DNA of 64,000 bases from Methylomicrobium lacus_A (GTDB lineage: Bacteria; Pseudomonadota; Gammaproteobacteria; Methylococcales; Methylomonadaceae): NCBI RefSeq assembly GCF_041897535.1, contig NZ_CP169217.1:2976001-3040000 (forward strand), in the 5' to 3' direction. Under the pieces are notes generated by a model, which made no database searches, had not been told where the DNA came from, and saw nothing but the letters and a program-made list of their open reading frames with translations. Shown one piece after another: positions 16,040 through 25,730 of this stretch. How positions within the stretch are numbered: position 1 is the stretch's first letter; each line of letters starts with the position of its first letter. The position numbers were made by a program, and so were the translations under genes.

Positions 16040-17272
16040 ATGAGTGAAAAAGAAACCGGTGATCCTATGCAAGAACAATCCGGTCCTTCCTTATTGCCGG
16101 AAGCAACAAACGAGCCTACAGGTGAGATGGCAAGCGAGGATATAGAGAAAATCCGGCGCGCGAGGGACACTGTCGGGCGCATGCTGCGCTATGCGGTCGC
16201 CAATCCCACGATTACCGTTCCTGATGAATTGATCGCCAATGGCGTCGATATTTTGCGCATGAAGTCAGACACCTGTCAGCACAGCGATGAAGTTAAGTTG
16301 TGGCAAACTTATTCGCAACTTGCGAAACTGATTCATCCGGCCTCCGACATCAGCATTCAAATTGTCGACGGCATCAAGGACACTGTGATGGCGCCGCAAG
16401 CGAAACACGATGGTTCGGCGGGCTCCAAGCTGTTGTACTGGTTCGGTTTGAATTCCGGCATGAACAAGCTCGTTTCTCGGTGCTATAAGGATTTAACGCA
16501 GATTACTCTGTATCTGCTGGTGTTCGTCAGCCTTTATGTGGTCGTGCAATGTTACAGCGTACTGGTGGCCGACACCCTGGCGAGTTCTTCAAGGTTGATC
16601 GTCGGCATCGAAAGCCAGCAGTCCGCCGAGCGTTTGGTCAACGACAAGACTCCGGCTGAGCAGAAAGCGCAAGTGGAGAGCGCTTCCTATATGCTGGGGA
16701 CGCAGTTGAACGCCGCCTCGCAAGCGCTGGTCGATTTAACCAAACCGCTTAAAAATATCCCGTTTTTCAGGCTCAGTGATTCGACCGTCGATGCATTGAA
16801 CGGTTGCGCCCAAAATAAAGATTTTCACATTACCATCAAGGAAAGCCGCAATTTTCTGTTCGGTTGTCTGGCGCTGGAGCGCGAATACGCGCTCTCGGCG
16901 CATACGGTGATGTCGCGCTATGTGCTGCCGCTATTGCTCGGCTTCATCGGCGCCACCGCTTATGTGACACGCCATACGCTGTACCGCTTATCCTCGAACA
17001 GCTATGTGCCTTCCCCGCGCGGCATGTTGACCATGCGTCTGTGTTTGGGCGGTTTGCTGGGGTCTATTAGCGGTATTTTTATCACCTCCGACGCCAAAGA
17101 AGCGGAAGGCTTCAATATCAGCCTGACATTGACCGCACTGGTGATGGGCTATAGCGTCGAAGTCGCTTTTTCGCTTTTCGACAGCGCGATCGAGCGTATC
17201 AAGGCATGGACTCGGGGACTGCGCCAAAGCGAAGCGCAGGGAGCCGAAGCCGTTGAGTCGCCAAAACAATGA
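16040..17272 (+). CDS. Unrecognised inner-membrane protein with four hydrophobic segments
   Basis: A 410-residue protein I cannot assign. Residues 1-150 are soluble and polar. Hydrophobic segments lie at about 154-178 (ITLYLLVFVSLYVVVQCYSV), 294-311, 333-350 and 361-380. Between the first and second is a loop of about 115 residues with a possible helical pair (QSAERLVNDKTPAEQKAQVE) and two Cys (about 255 and 276) that could form a disulfide if the loop is periplasmic. The C terminus is basic and cytoplasmic by the positive-inside rule. GGCGGAG precedes the ATG. It stands alone, with 168 bases upstream and 438 downstream. Confidence 0.75.
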   Translation: MSEKETGDPMQEQSGPSLLPEATNEPTGEMASEDIEKIRRARDTVGRMLRYAVANPTITVPDELIANGVDILRMKSDTCQHSDEVKLWQTYSQLAKLIHPASDISIQIVDGIKDTVMAPQAKHDGSAGSKLLYWFGLNSGMNKLVSRCYKDLTQITLYLLVFVSLYVVVQCYSVLVADTLASSSRLIVGIESQQSAERLVNDKTPAEQKAQVESASYMLGTQLNAASQALVDLTKPLKNIPFFRLSDSTVDALNGCAQNKDFHITIKESRNFLFGCLALEREYALSAHTVMSRYVLPLLLGFIGATAYVTRHTLYRLSSNSYVPSPRGMLTMRLCLGGLLGSISGIFITSDAKEAEGFNISLTLTALVMGYSVEVAFSLFDSAIERIKAWTRGLRQSEAQGAEAVESPKQ

Positions 17273-17710
17273 GGCTTTTACGGCTTCCATAACCCGAGTT
17301 TCAGTCCTGAACCGTCGACGGCGTTTTATTCTGTCAAGCGGAGTAGCCAAGCCGGGTGCCTTTGGCCGATTGCATGCCACCACGGCTGTTTACAGGTCTG
17401 AGGCGCTTGCAGCCGGCAGCAAAAAAATCAGTTAAACCGGTAAAAATCACTTTTTGCATTTCGTTAACCGGAGACGTAATTGCCTTATTTCTTTTAAGGC
17501 AATATTAAGCAACAGAAGGTATGCTTAAGCAAGGATTAAAAAATATGAGTGCAATTTTCCTTCTTTGGCCGAACACGGCAGTTCGCTACGCTTAAACACA
17601 TCAAGTGTTGTGAATAAAATCACAATACACGCCAGACTCAATTACCCTTTCGCTGAATCTTTCAGCCGCCATTCCTTCAAATCGGAATTGGTCATTTTGG
17701 AGAAAAAACG
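17273..17710. other. Intergenic region with a hairpin
   Basis: About 440 bases between two membrane-protein genes. A perfect 8-bp stem (ATTGCCTT at 17479-17486 with AAGGCAAT at 17496-17503) has no T-run. The 14-mer GTTAAACCGGTAAA at about 17432 recurs at about 48004 in another long intergenic region. No gene is supported. Confidence 0.5.
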
Positions 17711-18688
17711 ATGCGATCGACAAATCAAACGGCTTATGCGGCTGTCCCTTTTGTGATCTTCGGTATTATCTTACTCACCGCCTTTTTCTTAAAGTACTTC
17801 GAGCCCATGCTCCCCGAGGTTCTGCGCAATTGGGCCGACCACATTTCCATCGCACTGATCGTTGCCGTGGTCATAGGACTGACTTACGAGTACACCTCGC
17901 ATCTATTTCGGGAAGAAATTCTGAAAAACCTTCTGCATGAGAGTCAGGATCAGGTTTATGAAGCGCTGAAAGCCTACAATGTGCTCACGCCGGATGAGGT
18001 TTTCCGTTTATTAAAGGAAATCGCCAGCCAGATCAATCAGACGCCGACGCTGTTTTATCCTGCGCGGCCGGAAAGCAACGAATATACGTTTACCGAAAGC
18101 ATGGATTTTTTCGACACGCTGGTCAAAATGCGGCCCAAAGAAATCGTCAAAATACTCAGCACCTGGATAGAACCCAAGAGCCATAAGAATCTGAAGTACC
18201 TGGCCAGCGATTTTATCGGGAAATATCAGCTGACTGAAATCGCCGAGGAGCTTCGCCGTCAGGCGGAGCCGATTTTACACTTGGGCCAGTTGACCGAGGA
18301 GGACAGGGGATGGGTCTTAAACTACATCTGGGCCTATTCCCGTTGCGAGAAGCCCATGTACAAATTTTTGGGGGATGTGATGCGCACCACGTCAGACCCT
18401 GCCGTTGAAAAGTGGATCCTTTTCCTGCCGTTACAAATGCCGTCCCTTGAGTATGCGAACATGATCAACGACTATCTGGAACGGGACGCGCCAATTGATG
18501 AGGATAACTTGCTGTTGGTGATTCAATCGATTGCCTATTTGCATCGCGCGCAAGTGCTCGATGGCGTGGCGCTGCTGAAGAAATTTCCGAAGCGTTTTGG
18601 GCCTCACCATCAGGAAAGCGTTGAACGTATTTGGCGAAACTACACGCTCGCACCTGATGAGTTGAAAGGCATTTTTTTGCAGCCATGA
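17711..18688 (+). CDS. Membrane-anchored protein of unknown function
   Basis: A 325-residue protein with two N-terminal membrane segments, at about residues 10-27 (AVPFVIFGIILLTAFFLKYF) and 45-62 (SIALIVAVVIGLTYEYTS). The cytoplasmic remainder looks all-helical (LLKEIASQINQTPTLFYPAR, IADELRRQAEPILHLGQ-like segments, and a late VERIWRNYTLAPDEL). The spacing of short helices might be a HEAT-type repeat, but I could not show one. GGAG stands nine bases before the ATG. No family is recognised and no function can be offered. Confidence 0.7.
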   Translation: MRSTNQTAYAAVPFVIFGIILLTAFFLKYFEPMLPEVLRNWADHISIALIVAVVIGLTYEYTSHLFREEILKNLLHESQDQVYEALKAYNVLTPDEVFRLLKEIASQINQTPTLFYPARPESNEYTFTESMDFFDTLVKMRPKEIVKILSTWIEPKSHKNLKYLASDFIGKYQLTEIAEELRRQAEPILHLGQLTEEDRGWVLNYIWAYSRCEKPMYKFLGDVMRTTSDPAVEKWILFLPLQMPSLEYANMINDYLERDAPIDEDNLLLVIQSIAYLHRAQVLDGVALLKKFPKRFGPHHQESVERIWRNYTLAPDELKGIFLQP

Positions 18689-18870
18689 TTTCTTGCGTTC
18701 TATAAAAACACCATTTTCAGCCTGGTTGAAAAAACAGGATCAGGCCGGGAGGGCAGCCGCTTTATCGTTTGCCTTCCGTGAGTGGAATGAAAGGTGGCAA
18801 AAAAGCCGACGAGGTCAGGCCGCAGGATCGAGATGAACAAAAAAATTGATTTGCCGATCCGGCGGCGCGG

Positions 18871-19590
18871 CTAGCGCCAGTTATAGGCGATGCCCACATT
18901 ACCCGCAAATTCACCCCCCGTATGCGGCGCCGGCATGTTTACGCCCAAATAGGTTTGCCAGTTTGCGGCAGGGTAATAAAAAAGATTGACGATATTGCCT
19001 GAAATGTTGGATGTGCCCGAGAAATAATCGGCCTGCAAATGCAGCACTTTGGGAAGCATGCGAAGTTCAAAACCGGCCATCGCTCCATAAGGCTGGTGAA
19101 TCGTCGCCAGCGCATCATTCACATAGAAAGCGCCCAGATGAAAATTCAGCCGTTCGCCCGGAATAAACTGATTGTCGAGAAAGCTAAAATGATGCCATCT
19201 GTGCGTAGGGGCATGGGTCAGCACCCTGCCGTTTTGTGACCCTACCGCCAGCGACCAGGTGTCGTTGATAGTGAATGTCTTGGACAGTGTCAAGTAGCCG
19301 TCATTTTGAAAGGTTTGGGCGCCGTCGCCCGCGACCGGAACATTGAGAAGCTGCATACCGAAGACCCAGCCGTCACGCGTGGCATAATCGATCACGATAT
19401 TGGCATAGGTCGCGCCACGATAGATATTGAACTCCTGAGTCAACGTCAGGCCGCCCGACTCCTCGGTGGCCGGATTGACTTTGATTCGTTTGGGGGCTTT
19501 TTCGTGCACCTTTCCCTTCGGAAAGGTTACAAGCGGCCAGCCAACCCACAGCAGACTCAGCAGATAAATGATCAGCCTTGCGCTTTTCAT
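18871..19590 (-). CDS. Predicted outer-membrane barrel protein at the end of the first metal-efflux operon
   Basis: A 239-residue exported protein. The signal peptide is MKSARLIIYLLSLLWVGW, and the mature part is rich in alternating aromatic strands (FNIYRGATYANIVIDYATRD, WSLAVGSQNG, RLNFHLGAFYVNDA, VLHLQADYFSGTS). It ends in YNWR, close to the aromatic terminus of an outer-membrane beta barrel. I prefer the ATG at 19590, which has GAGG nine bases upstream; an ATG five codons earlier at 19605 is also open. It follows the TolC-family gene by about 28 bases on the same strand, so it is probably the last gene of that operon. Metal binding is not evident. Confidence 0.75.
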   Translation of the reverse strand: MKSARLIIYLLSLLWVGWPLVTFPKGKVHEKAPKRIKVNPATEESGGLTLTQEFNIYRGATYANIVIDYATRDGWVFGMQLLNVPVAGDGAQTFQNDGYLTLSKTFTINDTWSLAVGSQNGRVLTHAPTHRWHHFSFLDNQFIPGERLNFHLGAFYVNDALATIHQPYGAMAGFELRMLPKVLHLQADYFSGTSNISGNIVNLFYYPAANWQTYLGVNMPAPHTGGEFAGNVGIAYNWR

Positions 19591-19618
19591 TATGAGCGGC
19601 CTCATCTGCTTGAGGCGA

Positions 19619-20932
19619 TCAATCGGGAGTGGCGTTCAGATAACTTAACAACTGGCCGGATGCTCTCAGCGCATCCAGTTCCGCCTCCGTTTCGGCTTGT
19701 ATCAGATCGACTTCGGTCAAGCGCATTTCGGTCCGGGACCGGTAGGAATCCAGCAGTTCCAGAATGGTTCCCTTGCCGAAACGGTAAGCCGACTCGCCCA
19801 TCGATTTAAGGCTGTTCAGCTTGGACAGCACATCTTTTTCGAATTTGACTCGGGTTTCCTGTCTGCGCACGAGCAGGTTGACCGCGCGGTCAATGGCCAC
19901 GCGGGTGCGGGACGTCGCGAAGTCATGTTCCAGCATGGCCGCATGTTTCGCGGCTTCGGCCTTTGCCATCCCGCCTTGGTTGCGGTCGAATATCGGCACT
20001 TCGACCGAAACGCCGCCGAACGTCGTGTTACTGTAGGGACTGTCGGTATAAACCGTGCCCACCTGAACAGAAACGGCCGGCCAGCGTTCGCGGCGCGCTT
20101 TTTCCAAACCGGCATCGGCGGCGGATTCGCTGCGCTGCGCCGCGACAATGTCGGGATTCGAGACTTGCGCTTCCGCCAGCAGTTTTTGCGCATCGGCCGG
20201 CACCCCTAAAACCGCCAATTTGCCTACCGCTGCCGGCTTCCAGTCAGGCATGCCTAAGAGCACGCCCAAATCACCCACGGTTTCGGCCAGATCGTTGCGC
20301 GCGGTTTCGAGCTTTGTCTCTATGCCGCTGGCTTCGACACCGATACGCAGTTCATCGAAAGAGCTGGCATTACCCGCATCCTTGCGGCCGGTCACGATCG
20401 CCGCCAAATGTTGCATGTCGCGCGCGGTTTCTTCAAAAATGGCGACGCGTTCCTGTTCTGCCAAAAGTTTTACGAATAACCGCCGCGTTTCATGAACCAA
20501 CGCCGCATATTCGGCCTCGACATCCGCTTCGGCTGCGGTGACGCCCTTTTCCGCGGCTTCGATACGGGCGCCGCGTTGGCCCGCAATCAACAGCGGTACT
20601 TCCAAGGTGACCTGTTCCTGAGCATTGCCATCGAACATGTGATTCGCGCCACCCCCAACAAAATCATATCGGCCGTAACTGATGGTCGGATTAGGCAGAA
20701 CGCCGGCGGCGACCACTTCGGCCCTGGCCGTTTCGATGCGTTGCAGCATCACCGCAAAGCGAGGACTTTTTTCGCGCACGATTTTGAGCAAGTCGCCGAT
20801 CGTGACCGAGACCGGCACGGTTTCGGTAGAGGCCAACACCGGCTCGGCAAGCAGATTTAGCAGCAACAAACCCAATGCCGCCCAAGGTGCAGGCGAGTGC
20901 CGACGTCGTGTGGAGGGGGCTAACAATCTCAT
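19619..20932 (-). CDS. TolC-family outer-membrane channel of heavy-metal efflux (CusC/CzcC type)
   Basis: A 437-residue outer-membrane efflux protein. A signal peptide (LGLLLLNLLAEPVLAS) is followed by two TolC repeats: EIARA-like ARAEVVAAGVLPNPTISYG and ARRERWPAVSVQVG, and late RRQETRVKFEKDVLSKLNSL with GKGTILELLDSYRSRTEM. It would trimerise and form the exit duct of the RND pump encoded just upstream. Its start overlaps the pump's stop codon in ATGA (20929-20932), so translation is coupled. No lipobox is apparent, unlike many CusC proteins. Confidence 0.9.
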   Translation of the reverse strand: MRLLAPSTRRRHSPAPWAALGLLLLNLLAEPVLASTETVPVSVTIGDLLKIVREKSPRFAVMLQRIETARAEVVAAGVLPNPTISYGRYDFVGGGANHMFDGNAQEQVTLEVPLLIAGQRGARIEAAEKGVTAAEADVEAEYAALVHETRRLFVKLLAEQERVAIFEETARDMQHLAAIVTGRKDAGNASSFDELRIGVEASGIETKLETARNDLAETVGDLGVLLGMPDWKPAAVGKLAVLGVPADAQKLLAEAQVSNPDIVAAQRSESAADAGLEKARRERWPAVSVQVGTVYTDSPYSNTTFGGVSVEVPIFDRNQGGMAKAEAAKHAAMLEHDFATSRTRVAIDRAVNLLVRRQETRVKFEKDVLSKLNSLKSMGESAYRFGKGTILELLDSYRSRTEMRLTEVDLIQAETEAELDALRASGQLLSYLNATPD

Positions 20933-23900
20933 AGTGCGTCCTGAATTTCGTCGGCTTCCTCGGGAGTAATCAGCCGCTTCGGAGTGATATAGGAATAAAT
21001 GACCGGCAACACGAACATCGCCACGAAAAAGGTGGTCAACATCCCGCCGACGATCACGATCGCGAAAGGTTGCTGGGTCTCGCTGCCGATGCCGGTCGAT
21101 ACGGCCATCGGCAACAGGCCCAGCAGCGCCAGCAATGAAGCCATCAACACTGGACGCAAGCGATCGGTCGCGCCGTTCAATATCGCATCGCGTAAGTCTT
21201 GGCCGTTGCGCCGGTTTTGTTCGGTGGCGCTCAACACCAGCAGCCCCATCAGCGAGACCTGGCCCAACAGCGCGATAAAGCCTATCGTCGCGCTGACCGA
21301 CAAGGCGATGCCGGACATCAGCAGCACGAAAACGCCCCCGGTCATCGCAAAAGGCACGGCCAACAGAATGGCGATGGCGCTGCGGGCCGATTGCAGCGCG
21401 CTATACAGCAAACCGAGCACGATCAGCACCGCGATCGGAATGATCACCGCAAGCCGCCCCATCGCGCGTTGCTGGTTCTCGAATTCGCCGCCCCAAACCA
21501 AAAAATGGCCTTCGGGAACTTTGACTTTTGCCTCTATTAGCGCCATCGCGTCGTGAACCACGGTGCCGAGGTCGCGTCCTTCGACATTGAATTTGAGCGC
21601 CAGAAAGCGGCGGTTGGCTTCGCGTTCGATAGAAGTCCGGCCGCGTTCGATATGTAAGTCGGCGACATCCCGCACCGGAATACGTGCGCCGGCCGGCGTC
21701 GGCAGCATCAGATTGCCTATCTGTTCCATATTCGCGCGCTCGCCGGCCGGAAGAATCACGCGGACCGGCACCGGCCGTTCCCCTTGCCAGACATCGGTCA
21801 CCACCTTGCCGGCGAGACTGGTCTCGATCGCATCCTGAGCCGCATCGATGGTGATGCCCTGGCGAGCCAGACCGGGCCGGTCGAGACGGATTTGCAGTTG
21901 CGGCACTTGGGATTCCCGGTACAGATCCAGATCGATCACGCCGGGCTCGTTCTTCAGCACCGCTTTGGCCGCTTCCAAGGTCGCGCGCATCTTTTCCAGG
22001 TCGTCACCATATATTTTCAAGACCACCTTGCCGCGCACGCCGCTGACCGCCTCTTCCACGTTGTCCTTGATCGGCTGGGAAAAATTGAAGCGGACGCCCG
22101 GAATCGAGGTCAGCGATTCCCGCATCGCATCGACCAGGCGATCCTTGTGCCAGCCTTTCGGCCATTCGTCGCGGGGTTTCAGATGGACGAAGGTTTCGCT
22201 CATATTGACCCCTTCGTTGTCGGTGCCGTCCTCGGAGCGTCCCTGCTGGCTCAGAATGCCCTTCACCTCGGGGAATGCCAGCAGCTTTTGCCGCATGTCG
22301 AGCAGGATCTCTTGCCCCTTGCCGAGCGCGATGCTGGCCGGCATTTCGACAAAAACGTGAACGTCGCCTTCGTCAAGTTCCGGCAGGAATTCGGTTCCCA
22401 GTTGTCCCGACGCCACCGCGCCGCTGACCAATAAAACCGCGGCGGCAACCAATGTCATCGGGCGCCGGTCTATCGCTTTGGCCAACAATTGGCGATAGCC
22501 GTTTCTGATGCGCACCAAAAACCGCGGTTCCTCGATCATCGCATGTTTCGGATGAATCAGGGCGGCGCAAAGGGCCGGCACCAAGGTCAAGGCAAAAATC
22601 AGCCCGCCGACCAAGGCAAAACTGTAGGTGAGCGCCAAGGGCCGGAAAATGCGGCCTTCAACCCGCTCCAGAGTGAATACCGGAATCAATGCCGCGATAA
22701 TGATCAGCATCGCGAAAAATGTCGGTTTTGCAACATCAACCGCCGCCTCGACGATCAATTTGACCATGTCGCGATGGGTACGGGGCCGCTGGTGCGTCGC
22801 CTGATGGATCACGTGTTCCACCAGGACCACCGCGCCATCGAGAATGATGCCGAAATCGATCGCCCCCATCGAGATCAAATTGGCCGGCAGCCCTAGCTGA
22901 TAGAGCCCGGCGAAGGCCACCAACAGCGACAAGGGAATCACCACGGCGACGATCAGGGAGCCGCGCACACTGCGTAAAAACAGCCAGACGACGCCGACGA
23001 CCAGCAGGAAGCCGTGCAGCAGATTGTCGTAAACCGTATGCAGGGTATTGTGAACCAGCTCCGTTCTATCCAGGAAAGGTTGAATCTTCATGCCTTGCGG
23101 CAAGATCCGTTGATTCAGTTCCTCTACTTTTTTATGCACGGCCTCCAAGACCAGCGAAGGGTTTTCGCCGCGGCGCAGCAGCACGATGCCTTCGACCGCT
23201 TCTTTCTGATCGTTCAATCCCACCGTGCCTTGCCGCGGCGTATAAGACTGCACCAGCCTTGCGACATCGCCGACGGTGACCGGCGTGCCGCCTGCGCTTT
23301 TCAGCACGATGTTGCGAATTTCATCCGGCTTGCTGAGGAAGCCCACGCCGCGCACCACGATCTGTTGATCGCCGTGGCGCAGATAACCGGCCCCGACATT
23401 GCGGTTGGATTGGGTGATGGCCTGATTGACGTCTTCCAGCGTCAAATCGAAAGATTCCAAACGGACCGGATCGATTTCGACATAAAACTCCTTGTAAAAT
23501 CCGCCGAACGTGAGCACGTCGGCGACGCCAGGAACCTGCTTCAAGACCCGGGAAACGTTCCATTCCATTTCCGAACGCAGGTCATAAAGCGAATGGCGAT
23601 CGCTGACCACCATGAATTTGTAGATTTCTCCGAGCGGCGTGTAATCGGGCGCCAGCACCGGCGTCACCCCGTCCGGCAGTTCCGCGCCGGAAATCCGCTG
23701 CGAAATCACCGTGCGCGAATGGAAGCTGTCCGCGTCGTCGTCGAAAGTAATCGTGATCAACGACAGGCCGAATAAGCTTTGACTGCGCATTTGCAGCATT
23801 TGCGGGGTGCCGTTCAGTACGCGCTCCAGTGGAACGGTGACTTGCCGTTCGACCTCTTCCGGTGCGTAGCCGGGCATCAGCGAAATCACGGTGACCTGAG

Positions 23901-24033
23901 TATTGGTTACGTCGGGATAGGCTTCAATCGGCGTTTGTAGATACGCATGCACGCCAAACAAGGCGATTACCACGGTGACCGCAATGGCCGCCATCCGCCG
24001 GTGGACGCAAAGTTCTATCAATAACTTCAGCAT
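20929..24033 (-). CDS. Heavy-metal efflux RND pump, CusA/CzcA family (DFG…DGA type)
   Basis: A 1034-residue inner-membrane proton/metal antiporter with the full RND layout: TM1 at residues 15-31, two large periplasmic loops and twelve membrane segments. The proton-relay motif in TM4 reads GAIDFGIILDGAVVLVEHV. The DFG-x3-DGA pattern is that of pumps for divalent cations (CzcA, CnrA, NccA types), and differs from the second pump of this window. The usual final Asn of the motif is His here (VEHV instead of VEN). AAGGA stands before the start. It is transcribed after the adaptor gene with nine bases between. Zn, Co, Cd or Ni is the likely class of substrate, not proven. Confidence 0.93.
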   Translation of the reverse strand: MLKLLIELCVHRRMAAIAVTVVIALFGVHAYLQTPIEAYPDVTNTQVTVISLMPGYAPEEVERQVTVPLERVLNGTPQMLQMRSQSLFGLSLITITFDDDADSFHSRTVISQRISGAELPDGVTPVLAPDYTPLGEIYKFMVVSDRHSLYDLRSEMEWNVSRVLKQVPGVADVLTFGGFYKEFYVEIDPVRLESFDLTLEDVNQAITQSNRNVGAGYLRHGDQQIVVRGVGFLSKPDEIRNIVLKSAGGTPVTVGDVARLVQSYTPRQGTVGLNDQKEAVEGIVLLRRGENPSLVLEAVHKKVEELNQRILPQGMKIQPFLDRTELVHNTLHTVYDNLLHGFLLVVGVVWLFLRSVRGSLIVAVVIPLSLLVAFAGLYQLGLPANLISMGAIDFGIILDGAVVLVEHVIHQATHQRPRTHRDMVKLIVEAAVDVAKPTFFAMLIIIAALIPVFTLERVEGRIFRPLALTYSFALVGGLIFALTLVPALCAALIHPKHAMIEEPRFLVRIRNGYRQLLAKAIDRRPMTLVAAAVLLVSGAVASGQLGTEFLPELDEGDVHVFVEMPASIALGKGQEILLDMRQKLLAFPEVKGILSQQGRSEDGTDNEGVNMSETFVHLKPRDEWPKGWHKDRLVDAMRESLTSIPGVRFNFSQPIKDNVEEAVSGVRGKVVLKIYGDDLEKMRATLEAAKAVLKNEPGVIDLDLYRESQVPQLQIRLDRPGLARQGITIDAAQDAIETSLAGKVVTDVWQGERPVPVRVILPAGERANMEQIGNLMLPTPAGARIPVRDVADLHIERGRTSIEREANRRFLALKFNVEGRDLGTVVHDAMALIEAKVKVPEGHFLVWGGEFENQQRAMGRLAVIIPIAVLIVLGLLYSALQSARSAIAILLAVPFAMTGGVFVLLMSGIALSVSATIGFIALLGQVSLMGLLVLSATEQNRRNGQDLRDAILNGATDRLRPVLMASLLALLGLLPMAVSTGIGSETQQPFAIVIVGGMLTTFFVAMFVLPVIYSYITPKRLITPEEADEIQDAL

Positions 24034-24042
24034 ACGGCGTCC

Positions 24043-25236
24043 TTAAAGCAGCATCGCGGCTTCGCCGTCGATCAACAGGGCTCCGCCCACGACGACGCGC
24101 TCGCCGCCCGACAAGCCTTTCAAAATCGGTATCAAGCCTTCCCGCGCTTGACCGACCTGTACGACTCTCGGTTCGTAAACGCCGGCCGATTTCTCGACAT
24201 AGACGAGGGTCGTTTTACCATCACGAATCAAGATCGCTGAAGCCGGTAAAAAAATATGGCCGGGGCCGGAGGTTTCGATCGAGGCGCGCGCATACATGCC
24301 GGGCCGCAGAGCGATTTTGGCATCGTCAGGCGCGATGAAGACGGCGGCGCGTCTGAGATCGCTTTGGATGGCGGCGCTTTCCGCGACGACATGGCCGTGT
24401 ATCGGATCGGGCGATGACGCCAGTTCAATAACGGCTTTGGCGCCTTTTTCGACCAGCGCCAAATCCCGTTCGAAGACGTCAGCCACGATCCAGGCGGCGG
24501 AAGGCTCGCCGAGATCGAACAACGGCGTGTCGCTGCCGACGGCGGCTCCGACCGAAACGTACGCCTTTAAAACCATGCTGTCAAAAGGCGCTCTAATAGT
24601 CACTTCGTCGGCGGCGCCGCTGCCGAGCAAATGCAGAAAATCCCGGCTTCGGTCAAGATCGGTGCGGGCCTGCTTCAATTGCGTTTCCGCTTCGACCCTT
24701 TCAATCTCGAGCCCCACCCCCGAACGCTGCATTTCCAGCTGGCGCCGGTAGCGGTCTTCGGCTCTGCCCAGCTCGGCTTCCGCGCGTGCATAGTCCGAAC
24801 GCATCTGCGTGGCTTGTACGCTCGATAAGGTTGCCAACGGGGCGCCAGCCTTGATTCGATCGCCGACTTGAACATAAATCTTGGTGATCCGTCCTTCCAC
24901 CACGGTTCCGGTCGTCGAGATCGCCTTGGCCCGAAAGTCCACGCGGGCGGGGGCCGAGATGACGCCACCCAGGGATTCGGCTTTGACTTCCTGCACCTTG
25001 ATATAAGGCAGCGACTCGGGGCGAAGCGTGATTGCTTTGTTTGCGGAGGAATCTGGGGATTGTTGCTGGGGTTTGCCGGGCAAAGTCTTCGCGGTAGATG
25101 GCGATTTAAGCGCGGAAGAGGCGGCATCGGGTTCGGATTCGCCTCCACTGCATGCCGTGACAAGGAGAAGTATAAAAAAACAGGGAAAACTCGTCAGCTT
25201 CTTGAAATAAGCGTCCCGAGAAAAATGAGTTTTCAT
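24043..25236 (-). CDS. Periplasmic adaptor (membrane fusion) lipoprotein of heavy-metal efflux
   Basis: A 397-residue adaptor that would bridge the RND pump and the TolC channel. It has a lipobox (LLLVTACSGG; Cys about residue 29), a disordered Ser/Pro stretch, then the lipoyl-type half (VVEGRITKIYVQVGDRIKAG), a helical hairpin (MRSDYARAEAELGRAEDRYR … TQLKQARTDLDRSRDFLHLL), the second lipoyl half (APFDSMVLKAYVSVGAAV), the beta barrel and a membrane-proximal domain ending in GGALLIDGEAAMLL. It lacks the Met-rich or His-rich N terminus of CusB or CzcB. The ATG at 25236 was chosen; another at 25257 is in frame. It is the first gene of its operon. Confidence 0.9.
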   Translation of the reverse strand: MKTHFSRDAYFKKLTSFPCFFILLLVTACSGGESEPDAASSALKSPSTAKTLPGKPQQQSPDSSANKAITLRPESLPYIKVQEVKAESLGGVISAPARVDFRAKAISTTGTVVEGRITKIYVQVGDRIKAGAPLATLSSVQATQMRSDYARAEAELGRAEDRYRRQLEMQRSGVGLEIERVEAETQLKQARTDLDRSRDFLHLLGSGAADEVTIRAPFDSMVLKAYVSVGAAVGSDTPLFDLGEPSAAWIVADVFERDLALVEKGAKAVIELASSPDPIHGHVVAESAAIQSDLRRAAVFIAPDDAKIALRPGMYARASIETSGPGHIFLPASAILIRDGKTTLVYVEKSAGVYEPRVVQVGQAREGLIPILKGLSGGERVVVGGALLIDGEAAMLL

Positions 25237-25257
25237 ATCCAAATCGAACCGATCCAT

Positions 25258-25730
25258 TGAGTGGTAACAAACCGATTTTTTTAAAAAACCGGGTACGGAT
25301 GAGTCATGTTACAAAATTACAAAGATAACATTGGGACGTGACGGAAGTGCTTAATCGGTGCCGAATCCTATCATTAAGGAAAGCACGGGCGGTTGAAATC
25401 AACCGTTTAACCGGTTGATTTCGTCTGTCGAGTAAGTTTCTTGGCAGGACAATACCTTGATATGCTTTGAATTTATTCTAACTCTCGATACCTTCAAGCA
25501 ATAAACGTTCCATGCCGCCATCGAGCAGCATCGCCAGTTTTAATGGACCGCGGCAAGCCTGCCGTCCTGAGAAAAGAACGCGTTTGGGCTTTCTTTACGG
25601 GTTCTTATAAACTTGAAAGTTAGTATCGATTGGCTATTATATTGGAATCTGATGAATCAACTCAACAATCTCTCGGGTGTTTTGTATTTTTTACAACAAT
25701 ATCAATCGACTACGGATTGTTTTTGACTGG
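25258..25730. other. Intergenic region between the two metal-efflux operons, with a long palindrome
   Basis: About 470 bases that hold the end of the upstream efflux operon and the promoter of the downstream one. A perfect 11-bp inverted repeat (GAAATCAACCG at 25395-25405 and CGGTTGATTTC at 25412-25422, 6-base spacer) lies about 160 bases before the adaptor gene. No T-run follows on either side, so an operator for a metal regulator is as likely as a terminator. No regulator gene is near, and no other gene is supported. Confidence 0.55.
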
